Shown: positions 9,420 through 21,629, numbered from the stretch's first letter. The stretch: 47,333 nucleotides of DNA from Planoprotostelium fungivorum (GCA_003024175.1 MDYQ01000216.1:1-47333); one strand, 5' to 3'. Numbers and translations are program-made. The notes: a model not told the origin generated them from the sequence alone.

Positions 9420-9939
9420 GGTTCGAATACCCCGTCTGCTTACGTATTTACCGTCTATGTAGTCGAAGCCGAGATTGTAATACATACACTCTCTGTGGTA
9501 AGCAAATGAAGCTTCATTCACCTAATTCGATCAGTGTCCAGCAAATCCAAAAGATTACCCAGATTTCGAACCAAGAGTCGGGGGTTCGACAAGAATCTAG
9601 CCGATAGGGAAGGGGGTAGCTCTCGTCGACGTACCCTTGAAGGATACTTCCTGCTAGAGAAGAGACTATGATCACTGGAGTTAATGGATGCGATGGTGTA
9701 CGATTGGGTAATGCATTCGGAGAGCCTGCAAGGCTGCGATATAACTCTGCGACTCGATTGGATGGACTTTCGACACTCAGTCCTAATCTTCGAATCGTGC
9801 AGGCTTACTTGTTGGGTAGGATGGTCTTCAAGAAGGAGTGGGTCGGATCCGTTTGATAGAGGGACCTCCAACGAAAGGCAGAGACGTGTATACAATGGAT
9901 GAAGAGAAGGAGTGCGTAGAGTTTCAGTGGGCGCATCAT
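9420..9939 (-). pseudogene. LCAT-like acyltransferase/phospholipase, N-terminal part only
   Basis: Exon 1 (ATG 9939 or 9936) encodes a secretory signal, MMRPLKLYALLLFIHCIHV. A 42-nt GT-AG intron joins in phase to a second exon with TPVIIVSSLAGSILQG and SCRTPDSWFEIW. A 37-nt intron then leads to NEASFAYHRECMYYNL and RRGIRTR. The order PVIxVxxLxGSxLxx, Cys...WFxxW, Cys-rich turn, GxxxR matches the start of lecithin:cholesterol acyltransferase and group XV phospholipase A2 proteins, which remodel lipids in the secretory or lysosomal lumen. The catalytic GHSxG Ser, Asp and His regions are absent. Below about 9400 the frame collapses into repeat DNA, so the gene is truncated at the compartment border. 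Confidence 0.5.
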
Positions 9940-9984
9940 AGTTTGGTTCTGGTCAGTCTGGGAATTCGAGAATTTCTCGAAAAG

Positions 9985-9992
9985 TCACGTGA
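9985..9992. promoter_or_regulatory. TCACGTGA palindrome in a divergent promoter
   Basis: The octamer lies between the LCAT-like start (9939, minus) and the coiled-coil membrane protein (10104, plus), next to TTTCTCGAAAA. It is likely a shared transcription factor site; inference from position. Confidence 0.45.
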
Positions 9993-10103
9993 TTTCGGTT
10001 TGTTGTAGCGTGGCGAAGAATTCGCATGTACACAATCAGTCTGATGTACACGATGTCACACACGCCAAGATGGATGCTAATAGTCATGTACTGCGGCACT
10101 GCG

Positions 10104-11702
10104 ATGTCTTCGATGTATAAGAAATTATACAAAGATGATTTCGCAACAATAGCAAAAGAAGAGCCCAAACCTTCATTTAGATCGTCAACACCGAAGATAG
10201 ACATCAAACCATCATCTAGCTCTCAAATCAGTGCACTTATTGCGCAGGTGATCACCTCGAGAAAGGAATTGATGACCTTTATAGGATCCCATCGAGTGGA
10301 TTCCATGGCTCATGTATACGGTGCTGCTTTGTTTAGTTCTGATGGTTTTCCGTCAGCAGTACAAGCGAAAACAATCACCAATGAAGGTGAGATCATTCGT
10401 TGTGCATACCACTGATTTCTCCTGAGGCTTTAGATATTCAGATTGTCCAGACGGAGACAATCCCCTCCGATGTGCAAGACGACACCAATCCTCAGACCAC
10501 ACAAACGCCCACGACGATAACACAGACCCTAGAAGACAAGAAATCACAGATCACTGTAGAGACCATAGAGCACACCATCATCTCGAACGAGAAGGAAGAG
10601 GAGAAGGGAGATCAACAAGAAGGAGAGAAAGAAAAGAAAGGAGAGAAAGAAAAGAAAGGAGAGAAAGAAAAGAAAGCAGAGAGAGGAGAGGAAGAGAAAG
10701 AAAGAGTTGAAGAGAACATGGGAGAAGAACCCGATGAGATCATGATGCGAAGAGAAAAGGCAGAGTTGAGCGTGATCAATAGGCAGGGTGAGTCGAATCA
10801 AAGAGGGAATCTGACGGTAAAAGAATCGAGAGGACAGATAGGAATAGCGGCACAGACACAAGTGAGGCTTGTGATCGTTCGATGGATGAATAGAGCAGGA
10901 AATCTTTATGATGAATCAGAACATCGTCCTAGCCCTTCAATTCCAAACGGCGGCGATTAAAGAACAGACGGCCATCCAACAGAGGAAATTGGAATACAGC
11001 GCGGAGAAGATGGCACACAAGCTACAGAAGGAACACAATGGCTCACTGTACTCGGTGGGTTGATGTGTGCACGGAGTGTTGACATCCTCAGCTGATGATC
11101 TGGATCCCTCAAAGCACATTGATCGGATGGTTCATCACGGTAGTTTATCTGTTTGATTCTCGATTCTACGAGATGTATGCAAACACCAGAGACTTGTTTC
11201 AATACGTCGAGTACGATGGAATCTGGTCGTCCTTTCCTGGTTACTATCAGATGACCCAGTGGATTCAGGGGGTGACTCTTCTTCTCAATTTACTCTTCTC
11301 AATCCACTCTTCTCCACTTCACTCACAGCTTCAGGTGTGGATGGGCTCGATGGTCTTTCTGGGATTGTTAGGATTGCTGTCGGTGGTCTTCTTCTTGTAC
11401 ATCGTCACCAAAGTACCTTACCTCCCCACTCTCCTCTTGTTGGTCTTCTGCCGAACGAATTACAAGTGAGTGGTACCATCTACTCCCATTCATGTCTTCA
11501 GATCGTTCCTGCGTCTATTTTTGAATGACATACCCATCGTGTTGGTCATGATCTTGTGCTTCAAACACCTCACGCCTCGGAGGTGCAGTCTTGTCTCCTT
11601 CTCTCGTTGATTGAAGCAGGTACTCCGGTGGGATTGTGTGGCAGAGGGTCTTCTTCTGGGCATGCGCATTGATCTGCTCGGGATTAGTGGGTGAGATTTC
11701 AT
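10104..11702 (+). CDS. Unknown coiled-coil, multi-pass membrane protein
   Basis: The chosen start is MSSMYKKLYKDDFATIA; in-frame ATGs also exist at 10026 and 10044. Short GT-AG introns (near 10387-10426, 11056-11093, 11273-11329, 11467-11501 and 11581-11613) link a Ser/Thr-rich N-terminus, a very charged Lys/Glu segment with three EKEKKG repeats, a helical stretch (QTAAIKEQTAIQQRKLEYS) and four hydrophobic segments: STLIGWFITVVYLF, MVFLGLLGLLSVVFFLYIV, NDIPIVLVMILCF and VFFWACALICSGLV. It ends at the TAG of 11700-11702. The NDIP-hydrophobic pattern slightly recalls TMEM26-type proteins, but I do not assign it. It shares a promoter gap with the LCAT-like gene. Confidence 0.6.
10624..10677 (+). 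repeat. Three 18-bp in-frame coding repeats
   Basis: Three near-identical units of GAGAAAGAAAAGAAAGGA encode GEKEKK repeats inside the charged linker of the membrane protein. Unit length is a multiple of three, so copy number can vary without a frameshift. Confidence 0.85.
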
Positions 11703-11705
11703 AGA

Positions 11706-11905
11706 GAAGTCATGAAACTAGTGATGAGATCAACAATTGTGTGATATAGAACCATGAGATAGAGAGTTGTGACATAGAGTCATGAGATAGAGTCATGTGA
11801 CACGGAATCATGAGATAGAGTCACGTGACATAGAATCATGAGATGGAGAGTCATGAGATGTAGAATCATGAGATGTAGAATCGTGCGATATGGAATTATT
11901 CGATA
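11706..11905. repeat. Degenerate minisatellite with ATGAGATAGAG-like units
   Basis: About a dozen imperfect units of 13-18 bp, such as GTCATGAGATAGA and AATCATGAGATGTAGA, fill most of the gap between the membrane protein stop (11702) and the Mo25 stop (12075). One unit contains TCACGTGA (11821-11828). No gene is seen in this gap. Confidence 0.8.
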
Positions 11906-12074
11906 GAGGAAGAGCAATGACAGAAGCAGGATGTCAGTGCGCACAAGTGGACTTTGGAAAGAAGAAGATGTGGACGATCATGGATCCATTGATGGAAGGG
12001 ATGATGAGATATTTCCAATAGAGATATACGACAGACTTGTATTACAATCTCTGTATTGAAAGAGTATAGAGGAA

Positions 12075-13346
12075 TTAAGGAGAGGGCAGTTGTTGGACTT
12101 GCTTGATGAGGAAGGCCTTTTCGTCGTTGAATTGATCGTCCTCTGTTCACGTCAGCCTTCTCTTCTGTGCCCCACTCACCCTTGTCGTTGTGGAAGTTGT
12201 TCAAGAACGAGATCAACTTCTCCTTGTTCTTCGTCAGGATGGACAGCACCGATGGTAGCTTCTTGGGATTTGCCACAAAGACCTTGTAGGATCAACACTT
12301 GGCTCTGTGAGTTCATACCTTGAACACGTGGAATGCCTCGAATTGGATGGACTTGTTCTTATCTCTCAGCATCATCATCATCAGCTTCAGATTGGCGGGT
12401 TCACTGATGTATCGTGTCATCACATTGAAGTTGGCGCGATCCAAGAGGAGCTCTCCCAGCAGCTGTCTCTGTCAGTCGAGTCTCGAATGCTCCTCACCCT
12501 GAGTGACTGTCTCTTGGCTCCGTAGTTGTTCGAGTTGAGTAGGTTTTGGTACTGCTCGAAAAATGTATCGTAGTTCTTTTCCAAGAAATCGGCGACGATG
12601 ACTTTGTGCTTGACGAGGAGTTCCTGCAGATGTGAGGAGAGAAGAGAGTTTTTCTTACCTTGAAAGTGGAGAAGGAATCTGAGGCTCCATCAAAGTTGGC
12701 CATCTCCACGTAGCTGAAGAATTTCCAAAAAGTGGGAGACCAGAGGACAATCTTGGTCAGTGCTTCGTGTCTGGCGCACTCTCTCAGCATGGCACCACAG
12801 TTGAGGGCGATGTCTTGATTGGTGTAACTGCACAAGATGAACAAGGTGATCACATGTGGCTCACTTGTCTCACCCATTGACCAAAATTTCCAAGACATTG
12901 GGCTTCTTGGCGAGGTATTCTACAGCCGGATGTCCTGAGGTTCCATTTTGTCTTCTCAACAGATTGTTGAACACTGTCACAAAATCCTTCTTTGTCTAGC
13001 AGGATTAAGTGAATGCTTTACAAAAATGCTTACCTCAAAGTCCAATTTCTCCATGATTCCTATAACACCAGGGATAATATCTGCCGTTTGTGCCTCATTC
13101 GCGAGTGCAGTTGTATTCTCAGGTACCACATCATGCTCGGTATCTCCACAGAGAGTAATCTTCATTCCAGCGAGTGACTTCTTCAGCTCTTCCTCGCCCT
13201 ATTTCTATTAGTTTGGACAGAAGTTGGTGAATTACCTTCTGGACATTCTTCTCTCCTCCCTTCTCTACGAGAGATATGGCATCCTTTGCGTTCTTCACGA
13301 GATCCGCTGGCTTTGGAAGCTTCTTCCCCATTCCAAAAAAGCTCAT
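12075..13346 (-). CDS. Mo25/CAB39-family scaffold protein
   Basis: Mo25 is an armadillo-like scaffold that binds the STRAD pseudokinase and activates LKB1 and germinal-centre kinases (Hym1 in yeast, in cell polarity). From ATG 13346 it reads [17 protein letters not shown], the standard start. The hallmark core follows: [37 protein letters not shown] and [12 protein letters not shown] (near 12660-12830). Then come [19 protein letters not shown] and [10 protein letters not shown], and after a 37-nt intron the conserved end [14 protein letters not shown]. At least six short introns interrupt it. Length is normal for the family (about 330 residues). Its 5' end lies 138 bp from the end of the P-type ATPase gene on the same strand. 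Confidence 0.9.
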
Positions 13347-13484
13347 TCTATTCCGATGTGATGTGTTGTGCGCCGTTGGGTTGTATCTCTTTCTTTCCTT
13401 CATCTACAACCTTATTTTAATTCATTTGTTCGAATACAAAAAAGCTTGTTTAGAAAAAAACAACAATCTATTGACATGTCTACT

Positions 13485-16400
13485 TCAAACAACCTTGTTT
13501 TTACCGCTCTCTTTCTGGCCATTCTTGGGGTATGCGATCCTCTTCAATCTGAGGAAGGTTGACCAAGGATGAAAAAGAAATCTCGCTGGGCCACTTCGAT
13601 GGAGGACCAGCCACATGAAGCACCAGCACAAGAGACAGATGCCCGATGCTAACACAAGGGTAGAAGCTAGGAGGTGTCAGTTGAGTGCGAACAGAGATCG
13701 TTTACCAATTGGAACCTCCCCATACCAGGTGAGAAGACGTATGAATAGCAGAGTGATGGTCAGTCGACCCAATGGTGTGTGCGTGAAGTGCAAGAGGATC
13801 CTACTGTCTGCCTCTATATATTCCTTCAAGAGCTGTACACTTCCAGTCCTTGGTAAATTGGCCAACTTGATCAACTTCCGTCTTGCCTTCTCAGGCTTCG
13901 GACTAATACGAGATGAGAAGGTGGATGAATGACAATGATCCATCACCTCCATTGAGTATACAGGGTGTTTGCTTGCCTCATGACCTCCTTGACCTTGTAA
14001 TGCAACACCTGTTCATCATCAATCCTTCTCCTCTCATTGAGTTCATCACTTTTCCTACAGATCCAACGGGAACATACTGCCACCTATACACAACGTCAGT
14101 TCTGAAGAATACTCTCATTCACCTGTTGTTCACGAAGAGCAAGACGGTGGTCAACAGAAGAGAATGGATGGATGCCATCCTGTATCCGAACTGCTCTCTC
14201 GATAACTCACTACCGTACGTTTGAGCCGGCACTGTGACATCGGAGTCGTAGATTCCTCCGTATACCTTTATCGTTGAGTGTCAATCTCACACACCACAAA
14301 CCTCAGGGAAGACTAACTCGAGGGATATGGTGGTCAATACACCAAATACAACGCCCATGACGATCCATCTCGTCCAAGATCTCATACTGTACATCCTCTT
14401 GGCTCTCAATCCCCTCGCCTGTTCATGGTATCAGATCGATGAAGGACATTGAGTCACCTTGTGTGGATCCATGTTATCGCTGACTACGTGGGCGATGATG
14501 TTGAAGAAGATGGCTGCATTGTAGGCCATGGTCAATTGGGATGCATAAGGTTCGATGAAACTATCGAAAGAGTGGAGGAGGGCCAATGTTTCGAGTGACC
14601 AACTGCGACTGTGAGATCAAGTGAATGAATGGACATCCATCACCTCGTCAGAGCGTGCTTGACCCAAATGATCTATTGAAGTCAGATAACGATTGACATG
14701 AGTTCATTTCTCACTTTGACGGTTGTGGCTAACATGGCAGAGCATTCTGGTCCTTTGCTCAACAGCATTTCCACGATAGGATACCATTCATCTGTTCTTC
14801 TGTAAATAACTCTGTGAATGGGATGATCTGTACCTGAAGAGAATCCAGCTGTTTGAGATACAACGGGTGTCTCCATACCATTGATACCTACAAATCGATT
14901 ACGTCTGGTCATTCACCACACACCATCAAACGATACGCACCCACAGATACAGCAGCCTGAGATAGAGTCAGATGACTCAAAATATTACATCGTTCACCTT
15001 CTCAATGGCCATGAGATCATTGATACCATCTCCTGTGAAGAGAGAAGGGAGCTTGCAGATCTTCTCAAAGAACCGTACAACCACTGGTTTCTGATGTGGA
15101 AGAGATCTAGCCCACACAGAAGCGTGCATCCTCATGGTACTGTCTGGATGCTGCTGAAGCAGGAGTTCAGAAAGGGCTGCCAAGAGGGACAGATGGATCC
15201 TTCTCTTCCTCTCTGCTGGGTTGCTCATGCTCGTACTGATCCATCCAAATGCCCAATCTCTGCTCTAGATCAATCGTTCGCATTTGATCCCTCGATGATC
15301 ACCTCCAAGAGACGTGTTTGTCTTTCTCCACCATGGCGTGTTGGATGAGGGAGGTTTGGTTTCTGTCGAAGATGAAGGTGCGGGGCTTCTTCTCCTTGGT
15401 GAGCTCCAACACTGAATCGAGGAGAGATTCTTCTGTATCTCCTGACACGTTGCAAGATTCGGGCATTCCTTCCATAGTGTCAGAGAACTATGAGATGATC
15501 CTCCTTCACCTATCGCCTTGGCAATCTCCATCGCTGCTTTGGATGAATCTCCAGTGATCATCGCGATCGGAATTCCTGCTTCGTACAATTCTCTTATTCC
15601 CTCCTTCTGATGTCAGGAGGGATTTTCTTTCCGTCTCACCTTGACTCCTGCTCTGTATTTATCTACCAGATACGATGCAGACAACACTATGGGTCCCTCT
15701 CCTATTGTGAGAATCTCATTCATGACCTCCTCTGTGTCAGCGTATTCCATCCGATCAATGCGAGTAACTCACTTGATTCTGCTCCATCGTTCTCGTTGCT
15801 TCATCTTCAATCTGTGATGCCTGATGATACTTGGTGATCAACTCGTTCGAGAATTTGGGCATCTTCTTGACACTGTGAAACCATATTCTGGGTGCACCTG
15901 TTCAACTTAGTTGGCTGTGGAATGAAGCATTTACCCTCTGGTGCTGCGAGAGAGGTGATGGAAGAATTCCATTGAGAGATCCTCGTCTTGTTCAGAGGAT
16001 TCGATTTGGCTCCTGTATCTCCCAGCAAGAATTCCTCACTGGACTGACACAAGACAAAGTAATCAAAGTCTTCGTCGTGTGCGTTGGCTGGAAGAGCATC
16101 AATCGATGATGAAGGAGGATCTACGCACCGAAAGAAGCAGAGAGAATACTTCTGGTGGATGGTGTGGCTCGAACGATTTCCGATTTGACCAAGAGGTCTC
16201 TGCTTAGTCCCAACGAGCAGACAACGTCGATATGAGTCTCCGATTCATTCATTCTGTATCTCATCTTCCCCGTACGATATTCCGATCCTGATCAACAATA
16301 AGCCACAGAAAGACACACAGGATCGAAAGGGTCTTCGTATGATGAACATATATGAGTATGATAGATGACATCAAACCAATCGTATCGGATTACCTGTCGG

Positions 16401-18784
16401 TGTAGTTCGCACTAAACCGGGAGGACACTTCTCATTGGATGTCATCTGAGCGGGAACAGCTTCCAAAAAGGCAGCCTCTTCCGGTTGCTTCTTTGGTCCC
16501 GACACGGACTCATCCGAGGTGGCTACGTACAGGTAAAAGAGAGCCTCCTCCACCACCGTTGCATCTGGACTCTTCTCCTTCCACGAGATCTTGTCCTTCC
16601 ACATGGGTTGGAATACCTTCTCCACTCCCTCCGCTGATCGATTGGTTCGTGCAGTCATCCTTCCCTCCTTGTCCCACACACCAACGGTGCTCAGACTCAT
16701 TTGATTCCTTGTCAGTGTTCCTGTCTTGTCTGTGCAGACCACCTGACTTGCATCAACAAGAGAGTGCTTTGATCGCTCCTCACCTTCACATCCATGAGGA
16801 CTTCTTGCTTGTCCCAGCTGTTGCATTTCATGGGCATGAAAGAGGACTTCCTCCACAGACAGACCGTCATCAGAGCCTGAAGGGATGAATGAAATCGAGA
16901 GTCAAGTGTTCACCTGTCGAAGTGACATGGGTACCATCATGTTCTGGTAGAGTAGCTGCAAGACGAAGATCCTCCCCGTGCTGATGTCTTTGGCGGGATG
17001 ATCGGGATGGATGGAACAATAGTAGCACACCAAGATGGTGTCCACTGTCACTGTGGCCAAGAGAATGAAGAGAGTGACCAACATCGCCCTTCGAATAAAC
17101 TTTTGAAGGTTGGATTGATACCCCTCTGTCATCGTTGGGTCCTTTCGACTGGCCTTCGTTTCATCGCCTACTCACATCAGTCATCAGAACGAGCCACATT
17201 GTGTGCATCAACAGATCAGCTGCTCACCGATACGGAGAACCAAGAGGAGAACGTATCCAATGTGATTCTCTGGAAGCTTATCGACGAAGAGACTCGTATC
17301 TTGGAAGCAGACGTAGTCTTGGTCCTTCGTCTCACGTCCCAATGGATTTGGAATCGAATAAGAATCATTCGTCACGGGCACGATCAACTGCGTTCCGTTG
17401 CTGAGGTTGATGTATTTCTTGTGCTGCGTGCGATCCTATCCTTCGATCAATCTCTTTTCCTCTCTACTGAAAGACAGCTCACCTCTCCAGTTAATCCCTT
17501 CTCATCGGTGAAGATGGTGAAATCTGATGAATCGATGGTATCCAATTTACCTTTGATTTGTCAATTCGAATCACACGATAGATGGATACCTTGGTCTTTC
17601 TTGTTGATGCTGATGGGTGCAGAGGTGACGATCGTGGTCAGAGGGGTGCAATCTGCAGGTAGAATAGATCCAGATCTGTAATGAATCGATCAGACAATGA
17701 GCTCTCATCAAGTGATTCAGAATGGATCTGGATCACAGAAGATGAGATATAGAACAGAGATTCAGAGGGAGATGAGAGAACGAAGAAGAGATGAGAAGAG
17801 GGACGTACTTGACAAGTACAATATCACCCCTGCGGAGGTTCTGTCTCTCAGTCTTGGAGATGGAACCTTGAATGATTCCCTCTCTGATCTTCTCGTTCGA
17901 CTTTCTCAACTCAGCTACGTCCTTTCCATTGTACATCAGCACTTTCTGCTGATTGATCGAGTCGTCTCTCCGTCTCAACTGAAAAGAAGATGAGAGACAT
18001 GAAAGGAGAAAAAGACGAAAGCTCATCAGACAATAAGAGCAGAAGAATTCACCTGAAATTGGGCCACGGCTCCGTTCAAAGCGAATGGAATGGCAAAGAC
18101 CATCAATGGTACGATACTCTTGGTCTGACCCAAAAGGCTGTACTGTAATAAGCCAATACAGGTGAACACGATACTGTCAAAATTGGCGAGATAGGTGAAC
18201 AGCCCAGCAAATAGACCCATAAGACACAGCAGAGGCGTGCCAACAGTCGATAGAGTGGACTGAACTCGATTGCTCCCTGGTTCAGCCACTGATATTCCAG
18301 AATCAGTGTACTGTATGATCTGCTCTCTCTTGGCTCTCTGTTCATTCTCTGCCATCCTCAGACGGATGACATTGATGACCTAGGTGTGATTCAGTCAAAT
18401 CAGAGTTCATCGCATCGGCTGAACTTACTGACGGTGCCTTTTGAAGTAGAAAGAGGGCCAACAATCCGACCAGGCTGATTGCAATGTTGGACATCAACGT
18501 GAAAGATTTCTCATCGCCCCATGACAGATCCGTCCAAAACTCCTCCACAGTATCTCTCGTCTTCTTCAGTGCATTCAGAGAATCTCTTCTGAGATGAGCT
18601 AATTTGGTTTTCGAAAGAGAGTGTGAACTCTGTGGGTGGTTCTTTACAGCGTGGTACGAGTGGTTGTACTGTTCTATATCCTTCCGGAGTGACGGTGCAT
18701 CAGTCCAAAGAAAGATGAAGAGGAAAACTGCAATGACCGACCACTCTAAGAGAGGTTGAACATTTGTTAATCTGACACGCGTGA
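13485..18784 (-). CDS. Divergent P-type ATPase, possible P4 (lipid flippase)-like
   Basis: A large membrane pump with all core motifs: the A-domain TGE in TDEKGLTGE (about 17480), the phosphorylation site VVCTDKTGTLTRNQM (about 16700-16740), AMITGDSSKAAMEIAKAIG (about 15540) and the hinge GDGINDLMAIEK (about 15010). The TM4 sequence VPMSLRQALMTV resembles the PISL of P4 ATPases, and NAAIFFNIIAHVV lies in the C-terminal membrane part. The start is the first in-frame ATG, MITRVRLTNVQPLLEW, just before TM1. The end (KNGQKESGKNKVV) follows a last membrane helix, STLVLASGICLLCWCF, after a 39-nt intron. More than a dozen short introns. TGE and the GDGIND form are more typical of cation pumps, so substrate class is uncertain. 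A divergent promoter is shared with mitochondrial IF-3. Confidence 0.82.
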
Positions 18785-18791
18785 TCATCTG

Positions 18792-18797
18792 CACGTG
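18792..18797. promoter_or_regulatory. CACGTG E-box in a divergent promoter
   Basis: CACGTG lies a few bases upstream of the ATPase ATG and 87 bp before the mitochondrial IF-3 start. Confidence 0.35.
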
Positions 18798-18883
18798 TGC
18801 CCCGAATTGAGCCGGTCCAGACTCTGGACATTCGTCTACAACAGAGAGCGACCAATAATTTCGTGGTAGATAATCAGATCACG

Positions 18884-20457
18884 ATGATGAACTGCAGTCT
18901 TCTTTTGTCTCGCTCTTTCCAGCAGATAGGACAACACCAACTGTGTCATGGTGTCAAGCCAGTCCAAACGATGCTGCTGATGCAAATCAGTAAAACCTCA
19001 CTGCTGGCGCACCCTTCACGAATGTTCTCGCAGTCACAACGAGTAATGCTGCAAGACAGAGGAAGATCAGGTCAATCACAGAAGAAGAGACCATCACCAC
19101 CAGGAGCAACCGGCATGACGCAACAGCAGCGAAACCAGGCAGACGCAGCCATAGCGAATCAGAAGAAGGGAATGATCGAGGTGATTTGTTGCACCTGCTA
19201 CCGTTGTTGTTTGACTCACGATGGGGCAGGTTTGGGTCCCCAAGAAAGACATCACAGGTAGAAAGACAATAGGAGGATCGTACATGGTGAGTACGTTCCT
19301 CGGCTTCACCTCACCTGTGCAGTGGGTGTATCACAGAATCAACGAACAGATCGAAGCACCGAGAGTTTACCTACAACTTCCTGGCCAACCCCGTCAGGTA
19401 AGGTTTCGATCAGATGAAGGCTGAGATGAGAACGTGATGTTGAACGAAGCCTAGGAAATCAGAACAGTAGAAGCTATGAAGATGGCGAGAGATCAGGGAC
19501 TGGATCTGATCGAAGTCAGTCGAGCGGAAGGACAATCGAGATTTGCTTCGACCGTTTGCAAGATCGACAAATATTCCAAATATCTATTTGACATGCAAAA
19601 GGCTAAATCACAGACTGTCATCCAACAGAAGCTGAAAGAGGTAAGACAGAAATGAAAGCTCGAACGTGAGACAAACGACAGGTTATCATTGGAACCAAGA
19701 TAGCTGATAACGATCTGGAAACGAAAGTGAACCAGTCGATAAGGTGTGATTGCATGACCCGATCGAACTGAAAGACATCCAGAATGTTAGAGAGGGGAAA
19801 TTTGGTTCGTGTCATCATACAGTTTGCAAAGGGAGAGCAAGGCGACGACGAGTTCGCACGCGGTATTCTGGACACTATTTTCGGTGCAGTAAGTCTCCAC
19901 TGACATCCCTATCAAGTTGGATGACACGATTCAGGTCAGTGAAGTGGGAAAATGGAAGGATGAACCGTATTACAAGGTAAGGTGAATCGAATGTTCAAGC
20001 TGAAAGATTGCAGATGCTCCCCAGACCGAACGGAGATCTCGCGGTGGCCACGTTGAGTCCATTGAAGAAGATAAAGAGGACCAAATCGAAGCCGCTGCCA
20101 TCTGCTTCTGAAGAGCAAGAGCAACCTGAGGTGGAGGGAGAGGTGAGAGGAGAGATGACTGTAGGTGACGGAGAGCAGGAGGCGATGAACGCGAGAGACA
20201 AGAAGAGACTGGAGAGATTGTCACAGAAGCACACGGTGGACGGGCAGGGAGTACAGTTGGTATCACCAGAAATTCGAGGAAAGCACAGCAAGAAGGCCCT
20301 CGAGAAATCCATCGCCAGGAGAAGAGGCCAGAACAAGGAGTGAGTGTCTCATGAGACACTCTCCTCTCTCATTCGTCAGATGCGATTCAATCTGACACAC
20401 CGAAGGAAACCGAGCATGGAGGACAACTACGAAGAACCGAGAGATTACAGCGATTAA
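18884..20457 (+). CDS. Mitochondrial translation initiation factor IF-3
   Basis: IF-3 binds the small mitochondrial ribosomal subunit and proofreads initiator tRNA pairing. The N-terminus MMNCSLLLSRSFQQIGQHQ is basic and hydroxylated, as a mitochondrial presequence should be. The IF3-N domain spans about 19320-19520 (RINEQIEAPRVYLQ, then EAMKMARDQGLDLIEVS). The linker contains KYSKYLFDMQKAKSQ. The IF3-C domain starts at VIIGTKIADNDLETKVNQS and includes GNLVRVIIQFAKGEQGDDEF. A long Glu/Lys-rich tail (to about 20457) exceeds bacterial IF-3, as is usual for mitochondrial versions. Introns are about 36-65 nt. The exact junction of the last exon near 20340 is uncertain: the donor GTGAGT there shifts the frame in my reading. 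Confidence 0.85.
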
Positions 20458-20537
20458 ATGGGTTCATTTCACAGTGGAGCAGAGGAGTCTGAATAGAGTG
20501 GTCTTTGTTCAAAGATTCACATTCGATCTCTTTTCTA

Positions 20538-21629
20538 TTACCAAGTGCTCTTCAGTCCCTTGAAGTACTTGACGGTCTTCACTCTCAGCTCTCCAGTGGC
20601 CTCTGTCCTTCGTTAGACGAGGAGAATGGGTGACTGCTCACCATCATCACACACGATCATTCCGTGGGGGTGCATCTGTATGGCAGAGACGGTCCACATG
20701 TGGTTCACACCTATCATCTCAGCATCTCATCTTCTCATCACTTCACCTTCTTCAACGGCCTTGTATAAGGCGAAGGCCTTGTGGGCTCCGGTGATGATGA
20801 TGACCACCTGCACCCTTCAGAACGGATCACTCTTGTCTGTCACCTCTTTGGCTGCCATGACTGTGGCAACACCGACTGTTAAGGCCATTCTGGGTACCTT
20901 CTTAACGTCTCCATCGAAGAATCTTGCGTTGGCGATGATGGTGTCGTCGGCCAAGGTCTTGATGCGTGTGGTGCTGGACTGCGAGAATGAGTTGGATGGG
21001 ATGGAATGGACACACCAGACTGGAGCCTGGCTCGTTGAAAGCGATGTGACCGTCAGTTCCGATGCCACCCAAGAAGAGATCGACTCCTCCGACGGACTTG
21101 ATCTTTGCCTCGTATTCCTCGCACTCCTTCTGTAAATCGGTTGCATTTCCGTTCAAGATGTTGACGTTGGCCAGGTTGATGTCGATGTGATCGAACAAGT
21201 TGTGTTTCATGAAAGAGTGGTAGCTCTGAGGGTGGTCTGTCTCTCGATTAAGACTATGGATCACAAGAAGGCGGTCACCTTCAGGGAGGCCGACGTACTC
21301 ATCCATGTTGAAAGTGATCACGTTCTTGAAAGATACTGTGCCGGCTTTGTGATGCTCGATCAGTCTTTGGTACACCTACGTTCATCAATCGTACAAGCCG
21401 TAATAAACAAACCTGCACAGGCGAGGATCCAGTGGGCAGTCCTGGTGAATCTCAAAGGATGTCGATAAGATCTACTCACCAAGGATGTATGGCTTCTCTG
21501 CAGTTGGCTTAGCCGCATTGATTTTGTCTATGACGTACTTGGCGACGTAGTCTGCCACCTGGATAAGGATCAGAACGATCACGCATGGAAACAAACCTCA
21601 GTGGGTGTCTCCTGAATGATGAGCTTCAT
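20538..21629 (-). CDS. nagB: Glucosamine-6-phosphate deaminase
   Basis: Converts glucosamine-6-phosphate to fructose-6-phosphate and ammonia in the cytosol (GNPDA in animals). From ATG 21629 ([11 protein letters not shown]) the exons join across introns of about 38 nt to give [12 protein letters not shown], the sugar-phosphate loop. [14 protein letters not shown] carries the catalytic Asp, and [19 protein letters not shown] holds the second Asp, the His and the Glu. [19 protein letters not shown] and ALYKAVEE follow, with the conserved end [12 protein letters not shown]. All catalytic residues are present. Length (about 275 residues) is normal. Only 75 bp separate its start from the Sec15 start on the other strand, so the promoter must be shared. 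Confidence 0.92.

Noticed and set aside
9419-9430. GGTTCGAATAC resembling a tRNA T-arm
   Set aside because: No matching acceptor, D or anticodon arms nearby; the bases are explained as the GIRTR exon of the LCAT-like gene. I saw no tRNA gene in the window.
10624-10677. Regular spacing suggesting a CRISPR-like array
   Set aside because: Only three contiguous 18-bp coding repeats without spacers; a eukaryotic low-complexity linker.
10544-10861. Leu/Phe-rich minus-strand ORF resembling a multi-pass membrane protein
   Set aside because: It is the reverse complement of the GEKEKK-rich linker of the plus-strand gene.
19970-20359. Long minus-strand ORFs over the mitochondrial IF-3 tail
   Set aside because: Shadow frames; the plus strand carries the conserved IF3-C domain and its charged extension.
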